Origin: Allobosea sp.
GTDB taxonomy: Bacteria; Pseudomonadota; Alphaproteobacteria; Rhizobiales; Kaistiaceae
Direction of reading: 5' to 3'
Assembly: GCA_017307955.1 (NCBI GenBank)
Contig: JAFKFV010000013.1
Span: 186,001-250,000 of the forward strand
Length of the DNA stretch: 64,000 bases
Shown here: piece by piece, positions 8,865 to 17,422 of the stretch
How the letters are laid out: each line of letters opens with the position of its first letter
Position numbering within the stretch: position 1 is the stretch's first letter
Translations under genes and position numbers: made by a program
Notes under the pieces: model-generated
What the model was told of the DNA's origin: nothing
What the model saw: only the letters and a program-made list of their open reading frames with translations
The model's database searches: none

Positions 8865-9221
8865 CAATTCGTTCTCATCATTGCTGGAACCGGCCCTGCG
8901 CCAAGGTTTCGAGGCGCCCGCCCCGCTCCGCACCGCGACATCGGTTCTCGCGGATCACCATCCGCTTTGCTGCATATGCTAACGCGAAAGCCCGCCGGCC
9001 GCGCGCCCCACATCGTTCCGGCTTCGTTTTCACGCCAGTATGGCGCTTTCATGTCACGGAGCCGGTCGGAAACCCGTCGCCTCAGGAGATGATCGGTGCA
9101 GGATGGTTACCGACGGGTTCACGCATTGGGCCTGGGCGGCAATGTCGCCCAACGACCAAAGACCCCGCCGCTCGCGCGACGGGGCCTGCCGGCCTGACCC
9201 AGGGGTGGGGATGAGGGATCT
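8865..9221. other. 357-base non-coding gap between ldt and ldtR
   Basis: No credible gene is seen here. The gap holds the 3' terminator of ldtR (listed separately), a short inverted repeat TGGGCG-7-CGCCCA at 9133-9151 beside it, and a 16-base palindrome GCGGAT-CACC-ATCCGC at 8950-8965, 86 bases upstream of the ldt start. The palindrome could be an operator for ldt. The promoter of ldt must lie here if terminator read-through is low. Confidence 0.55.
9158..9186 (-). terminator. ldtR: Rho-independent terminator after ldtR
   Basis: Read on the minus strand, an 11-bp stem (GGCCCCGTCGC with GCGGCGGGGTC, including G-U pairs) closes a GCGA tetraloop and is followed by TTT. It starts 36 bases after the ldtR stop, so ldtR is likely transcribed separately from ldt. 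Confidence 0.72.
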
Positions 9222-9755
9222 TCAGAGCCGGTAGAGAATCTGGTCGGTCCAGAAGCGCTCGAGGCGGTGGAGCGACTTGTTGATGAGTTGGAAGTCGTCG
9301 ATCGCGATGCCGCCGACCTGCTGGATCGAGCGGATATGGCGCTCGTAGAGATTGCCGACGATGTTGGCGATCTCCTGGCCCTTCGGCGTCAGGCTGACGC
9401 GGACCGAGCGGCGGTCCATGCGGGAGCGCTGGTGGTGGATGTAGCCCATCTCGACCAGCTTCTTCAGATTGTAGGAGACGTTCGAGCCGAGATAGTAGCC
9501 GCGGGAGCGAAGTTCTCCGGCCGTCAGCTCCGAGTCGCCGATGTTGAACAGCAGCAGCGCCTGCACGCTGTTCACGTCGGAACGGCCCGAACGGTCGAAC
9601 TCATCCTTGATCACGTCGAGAAGGCGGCGATGAAGCCGCTCGACCAGCGTCAGCGCCTCCATGTATAGGGGCTTCAGCTCAGCCGGGGTCTGCGGTTGAT
9701 TGAGCGAATCCACTGCCCGCTTCGCGTTGATCATCTCGAGGCCTCTCTGTTTCAT
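9222..9755 (-). CDS. ldtR: MarR-family regulator LdtR
   Basis: The 177-residue product is a winged-helix MarR-family regulator. It has helices up to YMEALTLVERLHRRLLDVIKDEF, a recognition part ELTAGELRSRGYYLGSNVSYNLKKLVEMGYI, and the wing HQRSRMDRRSVRVSLTPKG. The GYYLGSNVSYNLKKLVE stretch is characteristic of LdtR, described in Sinorhizobium and Liberibacter as a regulator of L,D-transpeptidase and osmotic-stress genes. The neighbourhood agrees: an ldt gene downstream and a DUF6163 gene upstream. The start may be the ATG at 9755 or Met8 at 9734, the latter preceded by GAGAGG. AT-rich CTTAA repeats lie upstream. Confidence 0.93.
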   Translation of the reverse strand: MKQRGLEMINAKRAVDSLNQPQTPAELKPLYMEALTLVERLHRRLLDVIKDEFDRSGRSDVNSVQALLLFNIGDSELTAGELRSRGYYLGSNVSYNLKKLVEMGYIHHQRSRMDRRSVRVSLTPKGQEIANIVGNLYERHIRSIQQVGGIAIDDFQLINKSLHRLERFWTDQILYRL

Positions 9756-9788
9756 GGCGAGTATTCTTCCCGCCTCATGAGAAGGGAC

Positions 9789-9841
9789 CTTAAGTCGCCG
9801 ATTTGAAGATCAGCTTAAACATCACACTTAACAGCCACTTA
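9789..9841. promoter_or_regulatory. Repeated CTTA(A) motifs upstream of ldtR
   Basis: CTTAAG at 9789, CTTAA at 9814, CTTAA at 9827 and CTTA at 9838 lie in the most AT-rich stretch of the ldtR upstream region, with spacings of 25, 13 and 11 bases. This looks like promoter or operator sequence for ldtR. Direct autoregulation is an inference only. Confidence 0.35.
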
Positions 9842-9900
9842 CCTCGGATTTCGGCATTCGAGACGAGTTTTAGCGTTAAAGACTGGTGTCTCGTCGGGGC

Positions 9901-10335
9901 TCAGGCAGCGGCGCGTTCGGCCTTCGCCGCCTGCCGCCGGTCCATGAAAACGAGGCCGACAAAGACCGCGAGCGCCACGACATGGAAGCCGACGATGATC
10001 GGATCGGCGCCGAACGTGTCGGCGAAGGCGGTGTGGATCGCGATCTCGAAAACGGCGGCATAGACCCAGAGCACGTTGCCCCAGGCGACCCGCATCCAGA
10101 GGCCGACCGCGGCGACGAGATCGACCACCGCAAGATGCACGGTGACGAAGCGCCACGCCGTCGTCATGGTCTCGAACGACCAGCCGGCCTCGTCGAAGAT
10201 GCCGGCGATATAGAGCCACTGGCGGAGGCCGAGCAGAAGAAGGAGAGCGGCGATGCCGCGCAGATAGATGGTGAGCGCGAGCGCCCAGGGATTGTCCGGC
10301 TCGCTCGGAAGCTGGGTCACCTCATGATCGATCAT
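9901..10335 (-). CDS. DUF6163 family membrane protein
   Basis: The 144-residue product has about four hydrophobic helices: ALTIYLRGIAALLLLLGLRQWL, FVTVHLAVVDLVAAVGLWM, VLWVYAAVFEIAIHTAFA and IIVGFHVVALAVFVGLVFM. An RRQAAKAERAAA tail follows. The pattern matches the DUF6163 family, which in Hyphomicrobiales commonly sits next to ldtR. No function is established; the context suggests an envelope role. The gene is upstream of ldtR on the same strand, separated by 145 bases. Confidence 0.82.
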   Translation of the reverse strand: MIDHEVTQLPSEPDNPWALALTIYLRGIAALLLLLGLRQWLYIAGIFDEAGWSFETMTTAWRFVTVHLAVVDLVAAVGLWMRVAWGNVLWVYAAVFEIAIHTAFADTFGADPIIVGFHVVALAVFVGLVFMDRRQAAKAERAAA

Positions 10336-10645
10336 GCGCGATCCTTACCTGCTCGTGTCTCGGCCTGCTCGCGGCGCCCGTCCCTGCCTGTTCCGGATAG
10401 TTGACGACGGCACCGCCGTCAAAGCCATCCCCCGCCAGAGCCGTGCCGCGATCAAAGCCATGCACCGACGCTGCAGCGCACTGGCGATTGTCGCGGCGCT
10501 CCGATATCATCCCGCCCATGTCCACGCTTTCGGCGATTGCCAGATTCTGCCAGGCCCCTCGTAGGGCTGCCCTGCCCGTTGCGCTCTGCGCGACAGACGG
10601 CGCGTCCCGCGCCATGATCAACGGGCGCTGAGCGACGAGACAGCC
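10336..10645. other. 310-base gap between divergent genes, nothing recognised
   Basis: This lies between the DUF6163 gene (leftward) and the CNNM gene (rightward), so promoters for both are expected here. Short open frames exist on both strands, but none has a recognisable product, a ribosome binding site or family-like composition. No hairpin of note was seen. Confidence 0.5.
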
Positions 10646-11950
10646 ATGCCCTGGGGCGATATCGCCATCATCGCGGTCCTGATCGCGTTCAATGCCTTCT
10701 TCGCCATGTCCGAGATCGCCGTCGTCTCGTCGCGTCCCGCGCGGCTGCAGTCGATGGCGGCCGAGGGCATCCCCGGCGCCAGCGCGGCGCTGCGCCTTTC
10801 AGAAGATCCGACCGGCTTCCTCTCCGCCGTGCAGATCGGCATTACGCTTGTTGCCATTCTTTCCGGCGCCTTCGGCGAGGCTGAACTCGCGACACCACTG
10901 CGCGCCTTTCTCTCCGACACCTTCCCGGCGCTGGGCAACCGCGCCGACACGATCGCGACCGTGACGGTCGTCGTCGGCCTCGCCTATTTCTCGCTCATCT
11001 GCGGCGAGCTGGTGCCGAAGCGCCTCAGCCTCACCAATCCCGAGCGTATCGCCTGCATCGTGGCGCGGCCGGTGAGCTTCCTCGCGCGCCTCGCCCATCC
11101 GATCGTCTTCTTCCTGCGCATCTCGACCAACGGCGTGCTCCGCCTGCTCGGCAAGAGCGAGAACGACGAGCGCGGCGTCACCGAGGAAGAGGTGAAGACC
11201 CTCATCGCCGAGGGCACGGAGAGCGGCGTCTTCCACAAGGCCGAGCGCGAGATGATCGAGGGCGTCATCCGCGTCGCGGACCGTTCGGTGCGCTCGATCA
11301 TGGTGCCGCGCCCCGACGTGCTCTGGCTCGATGCCGACGACACGCCGGAAAATGTCGCGCGCGAGATCCTCGAGGGCGGCCATTCGCGTTTCCCGGTCAG
11401 TCGCGGCGACATCGACGCGGTGCTCGGCATCGTCCATGCCAAGGACCTGCTCGAGCAGCTGCGCAAGGGCGAGCCGATCGACCTCGCGGCCGTCGTGCGC
11501 GAGCCGCTCTATGTCGACGAGCGCATGCCGATCCTCAACATGCTCGACCGCTTCCGTACCTCGAACGTGCATATGGCGATCGTCCTCGACGAATACGGCA
11601 CGTTCCAGGGTGTCGTGACGCCGATGGACATCCTCACCGCCATCGCCGGCGACCTGCCCGAGCGGGCCGGCGACGACGAGCCGGACGCGGTGCAGCGCGA
11701 GGACGGCTCCTGGCTCATCGACGGCAGCGCAACGATCGACGTCGTGGAGCGCGTGCTGGGCCTGAAGAGCCTCGCAAGCGACGAGGACTATGCGACCGTC
11801 GCCGGCTTCATGCTGCACAAATTCGGACATATCCCGGCGCCGGGCGAGCACTTCGCCCATGATGGCTGGTGCTTCGAGGTCGTCGACCTCGACGGCCGGC
11901 GCATCGACAAGGTGCTCGTCTACAGGATCGAGGCGAAGCCGGCCGCGTGA
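10646..11950 (+). CDS. CNNM/CBS-domain membrane protein (HlyC/CorC family)
   Basis: The 434-residue product has the three-part build of this family. The N-terminal CNNM membrane domain (about 1-190) includes FNAFFAMSEIAVVSSR, GFLSAVQIGITLVAILSGAFGE and LICGELVPKRL. A CBS pair (about 205-335) contains VRSIMVPRPDVLWLD and VLDEYGTFQGVVTPMDIL, and a C-terminal CorC_HlyC domain (about 345-434) runs from DGSWLIDGSATIDVV. Members are implicated in magnesium or other divalent cation efflux; the older name haemolysin is misleading. It is followed 46 bases later by hemB. Confidence 0.93.
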   Translation: MPWGDIAIIAVLIAFNAFFAMSEIAVVSSRPARLQSMAAEGIPGASAALRLSEDPTGFLSAVQIGITLVAILSGAFGEAELATPLRAFLSDTFPALGNRADTIATVTVVVGLAYFSLICGELVPKRLSLTNPERIACIVARPVSFLARLAHPIVFFLRISTNGVLRLLGKSENDERGVTEEEVKTLIAEGTESGVFHKAEREMIEGVIRVADRSVRSIMVPRPDVLWLDADDTPENVAREILEGGHSRFPVSRGDIDAVLGIVHAKDLLEQLRKGEPIDLAAVVREPLYVDERMPILNMLDRFRTSNVHMAIVLDEYGTFQGVVTPMDILTAIAGDLPERAGDDEPDAVQREDGSWLIDGSATIDVVERVLGLKSLASDEDYATVAGFMLHKFGHIPAPGEHFAHDGWCFEVVDLDGRRIDKVLVYRIEAKPAA

Positions 11951-11972
11951 GCCGGCATCGCCGCGGCCATGA

Positions 11973-13019
<1,047 letters not shown>

Positions 13020-13038
13020 CGGGACGACGGCGGCGCGA

Positions 13039-14400
13039 ATGCGGCGGATCGTCCTCGCAGCGCTCGCCGTCCTCGCGGCACTGGGGCTTGCCGGCTGCAG
13101 CGATGTCGACCGCCAGCAGTCGATCGTCTGCGTCGCCATCGCCACCGCGATCGGCCCCGAAGGTCGACCCGTCACGATCCGCTCGGTCGAGCCGCTGAGC
13201 GGCGCCAGCAACGCCATCCGCGTCATCTTCATCGCCGCGGGCGATCCGCGCACGCTGTTCGCAGACTGCGCCTTCGCAGGCGGCGCGCTCAGCGCCGGCC
13301 GGACAGACATTCTCGCCGTGCGCGGCTTTTCCGGGCGGATGCCGGAATGGCGGCTCGGCCTGCTGAAACGCTGGTTCCTCGAACAGCCGGGCGCCGTCCA
13401 GGCGGCGGTGGCGGAGGCGGGATGGGCGCCGCCGCGCTATGCGCTCTTGCCGATCGCCCTGCCCGCGACCGCCGGCTATGCGCTGCAGCAGCTCGTCAAC
13501 GCCGTCAATATCGCCGCCTTCTATGTGCCGCTCGCGCTCGCCTATGCGCTCATCTACGGCCTGGTAGGGCGGCTCAACATGGCCTTCGGCGATTTCGCGA
13601 TGATCGGCGGCTTCGGCGCCGTCTTCGGTCTCGTGACCGCGGCGACCGCGCATGTGCCCTCGCTCGTGACCGTGATGCTGGTCGCGCTCGCAGCCTCGGT
13701 CTCGCTCACGGCGCTCTTCGGCTATCTGACAGCGCGCACGGTCGTGATGCCGCTCCTCGCCCGCCCGCCCCGCGCCTTCATCGTCGCGACCGTGGGGCTG
13801 GGCATCACTGTTTCCGAGGCCGTCCGCATCGCCCAGGGGTCGCGCGAGATCTGGCTGCAGCCGATGCTCGGCGACCAGGTGCTCATCGCCGGCGGCCCGT
13901 TCCCCGTCGTCGTGACGGTGATGCGGCTGGTCATTCTCGCGCTCTCGGGCCTCGCCGTCGTCTGGCTGTTCGCGATCCTCGCGCGCTCGGCCTTCGGCCG
14001 GGCCTGGCGGGCGGTGGCGGACGACGCGCTCGCGGCGCGTCTTTTCGGCATCGACCCCGCGGCGGTGACGGGCGTCACCTTCATCCTCGCCTCCAGCCTC
14101 GCCTCGCTGTCCGGCTCGATCCTGGCGCTCGGCTATGGCGGCACGTCCTTCTCGGCCGGGCTGATGCTCGGGCTCAAGGCGCTGATCGCCTGCCTGATCG
14201 GCGGCGGCACGCCGCGCGGCGCGCTGATCGGCGCACTGCTACTCGCGGCCATCGAAACCGGCTGGTCGGCGGTGTTCGGACTCGGCGAGCGGGATATCGC
14301 CGTGCTCGCCATCATCACGCTGCTCTTCCTGCTGCGGCCGGACGGGCTGTTCGGGCGCCGGGCGGCGCTTGAGGAAGGGCGGCCGATCCGGCTATCGTGA
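13039..14400 (+). CDS. LivH-like ABC permease with an N-terminal lipobox domain
   Basis: The 453-residue product has two parts. Residues 1-20 form a lipoprotein-type signal ending LAGC (Cys20), followed by about 110 soluble residues with two more cysteines. From about residue 135 on it is a polytopic permease like LivH/UrtB of the branched-chain amino acid and urea importers, with LALAYALIYGLVGRLNMAFGDFAMIGG, RAWRAVADDALAARLFGIDPAAVTGVTF and a GGGTPRGALIGALLLAAIE segment. No binding protein, second permease or ATPase gene is nearby, so the partners must be elsewhere if it works as an importer. It lies 19 bases from both hemB and the threonine ammonia-lyase gene, suggesting one transcript. Confidence 0.8.
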   Translation: MRRIVLAALAVLAALGLAGCSDVDRQQSIVCVAIATAIGPEGRPVTIRSVEPLSGASNAIRVIFIAAGDPRTLFADCAFAGGALSAGRTDILAVRGFSGRMPEWRLGLLKRWFLEQPGAVQAAVAEAGWAPPRYALLPIALPATAGYALQQLVNAVNIAAFYVPLALAYALIYGLVGRLNMAFGDFAMIGGFGAVFGLVTAATAHVPSLVTVMLVALAASVSLTALFGYLTARTVVMPLLARPPRAFIVATVGLGITVSEAVRIAQGSREIWLQPMLGDQVLIAGGPFPVVVTVMRLVILALSGLAVVWLFAILARSAFGRAWRAVADDALAARLFGIDPAAVTGVTFILASSLASLSGSILALGYGGTSFSAGLMLGLKALIACLIGGGTPRGALIGALLLAAIETGWSAVFGLGERDIAVLAIITLLFLLRPDGLFGRRAALEEGRPIRLS

Positions 14401-14419
14401 CGGCTGCCGGAGGGCGGTC

Positions 14420-15664
14420 ATGCATGCGCCAAGCGAGGCGGCCGACGCCGTCGCCATTCCCACCATCGACGATATCCGCGACGCCGCCCGCGCCATCGAG
14501 GGCAGCGTGCTCCGGACGCCCTTCCTTCCGGCGCCGCGGCTCGGCCAGCTGACCGGTGCCGAAATGTTCGTCAAATACGAGAATCTCCAGGTCACCTCCG
14601 CCTTCAAGGAGCGCGGCGCGCTGGTGAAGCTGCTTTCGCTGAACCCGGACGAGCGCCGCGCCGGTGTCGTCGCCATGTCGGCCGGCAATCACGCGCAGGC
14701 GGTCGCCTATCACGCGTCGCGGCTCGGCATCCCGGCGACGATCGTGATGCCCGCGACCACGCCTTTCGTGAAGATCGAGGCCACCCGCTCCTTCGGCGCC
14801 CGCGTCGTCGTCGAGGGCGAGACGCTGGCCGAGTCGCAGGCTGTCGCGGCGCGGATTGCGGAGACGACGGGCGCCGTCTGGGTCCATCCCTACGACGACC
14901 GCCATGTCATTGCCGGCCAGGGCACGGTCGCGCTGGAGATGATCGAGAGCGGCATCCCGCTGGATTGCCTCGTCGTGCCGGTCGGCGGCGGCGGCCTCAT
15001 CGGCGGCATGGCGATCGCGGCCAAGGCGCTCTCGCCGCGGATCGAGGTCATCGGCGTCGAGACCGAGCTCTATCCCTCGATGCGGGCGGCGCTGGACGGA
15101 GCGGCCGGGGAGTGCGGCGGCAACTCCCTCGCCGAGGGCATCGCGGTCAAGAATGTCGGACGCCTGACGCTCGCCATCGCCCGCGAATATGTCGATGATG
15201 TTCTGCTCGTGCCCGAGAGCGCCATCGAACGCGCGGTGAATGCCTATCTGACGCTGCAGAAGACCATGGCCGAGGGGGCCGGCGCGGCGGGTCTGGCGGC
15301 CCTCCTCGCCTATCCCGAGCGCTTCGCCGGCAAGCGCATCGGCCTCGTGCTCTGCGGCGGCAATATCGATCCGCGCCTCGCCGCGTCGATCATGGTCCGC
15401 GAGCTGGCGCGCGCTGGCAAGATCGTCGCGGTGCGTCTCACGATCCCCGACCGCCCGGGCGTTCTCGGCGACATCGCGGCGACGATCGGCGCCTGCGGCG
15501 GCAACATCCTCGAGGTGCACCACAACCGCACGCTGCTCTCGGTGCCGGCCAAGGGCGCGATCGTCGATGTCACCATCGAGACGCACGGGCCGGCTCACAC
15601 GGATGAGATCGAGCGCGCCCTCGAGGCCCGCCACTACAAGGTCGACCGCCTCGCGGCGCCGTAG
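14420..15664 (+). CDS. tdcB: Threonine ammonia-lyase with ACT domain
   Basis: The enzyme deaminates threonine to 2-oxobutyrate, using pyridoxal phosphate, either for isoleucine synthesis or catabolism. The 414-residue product has the PLP lysine at Lys63 in QVTSAFKERGAL, SAGNHAQAVAYHA, and a glycine loop VPVGGGGLIGG. The C-terminal ACT domain begins about residue 330 at IVAVRLTIPDRPGVLGDIAATIG. One ACT domain and this length fit the catabolic/TdcB-like class better than long IlvA, but the biosynthetic role is possible. The start at 14420 has GGAGGG upstream; an in-frame start at 14369 overlaps the preceding gene. Confidence 0.92.
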   Translation: MHAPSEAADAVAIPTIDDIRDAARAIEGSVLRTPFLPAPRLGQLTGAEMFVKYENLQVTSAFKERGALVKLLSLNPDERRAGVVAMSAGNHAQAVAYHASRLGIPATIVMPATTPFVKIEATRSFGARVVVEGETLAESQAVAARIAETTGAVWVHPYDDRHVIAGQGTVALEMIESGIPLDCLVVPVGGGGLIGGMAIAAKALSPRIEVIGVETELYPSMRAALDGAAGECGGNSLAEGIAVKNVGRLTLAIAREYVDDVLLVPESAIERAVNAYLTLQKTMAEGAGAAGLAALLAYPERFAGKRIGLVLCGGNIDPRLAASIMVRELARAGKIVAVRLTIPDRPGVLGDIAATIGACGGNILEVHHNRTLLSVPAKGAIVDVTIETHGPAHTDEIERALEARHYKVDRLAAP

Positions 15665-15669
15665 CGGCG

Positions 15670-17316
15670 CTATCCGGACTGCCGGAGACTGCCGTCGGGA
15701 TTGCAGCGATTGTTGACGATCAGCCATTGAGGCTTGCCGTCTTCGCTTCCGACATCGAAGCGCGCCGCGCCCTGCCAGGATTGCAGATGATCGTAGAGCG
15801 CCGGGTTGAGCGCGACGCCGGGCAGCCAGCGGCTCGTCGAGACATGCGACGGATCGGAGATGAGCACGATGTCGCCCTCGTCCGCATTGCGCGCCATCTC
15901 GCCGAGATCGCGCGACATGAACGTCGTCGAGACCACCGTCTCCACGCCGACCTTAGCCGCCTCGAAGCGGACGAGCTCTGTGGGGATGGGAAAGGCGTCG
16001 GTGAACACGATCTTCAGCGGACGCTTTGAGCAGGCGGGATTGTCGAGATTGGCCTGCTGCACGTCGATCAGGCGCCGGGTGATTTCATGCACGATCGGTG
16101 GCAGTTTGATCGCGTTCGGCATGGCGCCGTAATAGTAGGAAGCCAGCGGCAGCTTGTAGGCATAGAACGCAAGAATGACGACGAGCGCCGGTCTGATGAT
16201 CCGGGCCGCGTTGCCGCTGGCGCGGATGAAGGCGATGAGCCTGACGGACGCCGCCGCGAATGCCACGACGAATGGCAGGTAGAAGAAGCTCCCCTGATAG
16301 GGCGTCTTCTCGCCGGAAACCGCCATCGCGGCATAGATGACAGCGACGACCGCGTAATAGGCGACCATTCTCCAGTTTCGCCGATCGCGGCGGAAAGCCA
16401 TCAGCGCAAGATCGGCGATGATCAAGACGAGGCCGTTACGGAAGAACTTTCCGAGGCTCAGGATCCCGCCGATACCGGTGGAATGGTAGAATAGATGAAA
16501 GGCGGAGTCGCCCGCCGTCGCCCAGACATCGGCATAGGTCACGAGCACGCCATAGACATACTCGGCCGTCTGGCTGCCCCAGACCAGCGCGAAGGGCGTC
16601 ATGAGAACGGCATAGGCGATCAGCACCTGCCCCATCGCCAGGGATGCGGCCCCGAGACGGCGCCGATCGGTCGCCCATTGCGCGGCCAGTGCGGCAAACC
16701 CCGCGACGAAGAGTGCCGGCACGACCAGGATGACGGCGGACGGCTTGGTGACCGTCGCGACCGCACAGATCGCGGCAAGGCCGAGCCGTCGGCGATGCGA
16801 GCAGGAAGGCAGATCCGCGACGCAGAGCAGATAGGCGGCGATGCCGAGCAGCAGTCCGCCCGGCAGATCGGGGCGGAACTCCATCACCATCGCCTGCACC
16901 GCCGGAACGAACAGAAACGTCCCGATGAACAAGGCGCGGTCGAGCGACGGCCCCATCGGCCGGCTCAGCCAGGCAAGGAAGAGCAGGAAGACGAGAACGA
17001 CCCAGCTATTGGCGATATAGGCGGCGATGGGCTCGGGTCCGAGCAGCCAGAAGCCGACAAGACCGGTCAGCGTTGTGACCGGAGCATGCGGAGGGTCGGC
17101 GATGAAGGAGGCGAGGATGGCCTGGATGCCGGAGCCAGGGCTGAAGCGCAGGCGGACCAGCGCATCGGCCATGTAGTTGACGTCGTCATAGATCGGCACC
17201 ATCGCCAGATGGCCGTGCAGAAGGCTGAGGGAGATATTGGCCAGCACGATGAGCAGGAACATCCCGGCGAGGGCCAGCCACAGCAGGCGATTTCCGGGAG
17301 CAGGGTTTTCGATCAT
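15670..17316 (-). CDS. GT-C-like multi-span membrane protein, paralog A
   Basis: The 548-residue product has about eleven hydrophobic segments and a soluble C-terminal domain of about 140 residues that should face the periplasm. The first loop after helix 1 carries VPIYDDVNY (Tyr43-Asp44-Asp45), like the acidic motif of GT-C glycosyltransferases that use polyprenyl-phosphate sugars. It shares with the next two genes the blocks PPHAPVTTLTG, EFRPDLPGG, WATAGDSAFHLFYHS, GEKTPYQGSFFYLP, a Cys in PACSKRP and a terminal WLIVNNRC. It is the most divergent of the three. Function is inferred from topology and context; no sugar or acceptor can be named. The stop is 5 bases from the convergent threonine ammonia-lyase stop. 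Confidence 0.75.
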   Translation of the reverse strand: MIENPAPGNRLLWLALAGMFLLIVLANISLSLLHGHLAMVPIYDDVNYMADALVRLRFSPGSGIQAILASFIADPPHAPVTTLTGLVGFWLLGPEPIAAYIANSWVVLVFLLFLAWLSRPMGPSLDRALFIGTFLFVPAVQAMVMEFRPDLPGGLLLGIAAYLLCVADLPSCSHRRRLGLAAICAVATVTKPSAVILVVPALFVAGFAALAAQWATDRRRLGAASLAMGQVLIAYAVLMTPFALVWGSQTAEYVYGVLVTYADVWATAGDSAFHLFYHSTGIGGILSLGKFFRNGLVLIIADLALMAFRRDRRNWRMVAYYAVVAVIYAAMAVSGEKTPYQGSFFYLPFVVAFAAASVRLIAFIRASGNAARIIRPALVVILAFYAYKLPLASYYYGAMPNAIKLPPIVHEITRRLIDVQQANLDNPACSKRPLKIVFTDAFPIPTELVRFEAAKVGVETVVSTTFMSRDLGEMARNADEGDIVLISDPSHVSTSRWLPGVALNPALYDHLQSWQGAARFDVGSEDGKPQWLIVNNRCNPDGSLRQSG

Positions 17317-17422
17317 GGTCGACCAGCCTCGTCGGGCTTCACGATGACGCCGCTGCGCCGCTGCACTTTGGAGCATGCACAGGCGGGGCCACCGATCCAC
17401 CGCTTTCCGGCATCCGCCGTCC

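Noticed and set aside
9040..9234. 64-codon frame in the ldt-ldtR gap
   Set aside because: It runs through the ldtR terminator and into ldtR antisense, and shows no protein-like pattern.
10334..10564. 76-codon frame in the gap before the CNNM gene
   Set aside because: No ribosome site and no recognisable composition; it overlaps the start of the DUF6163 gene on the other strand.
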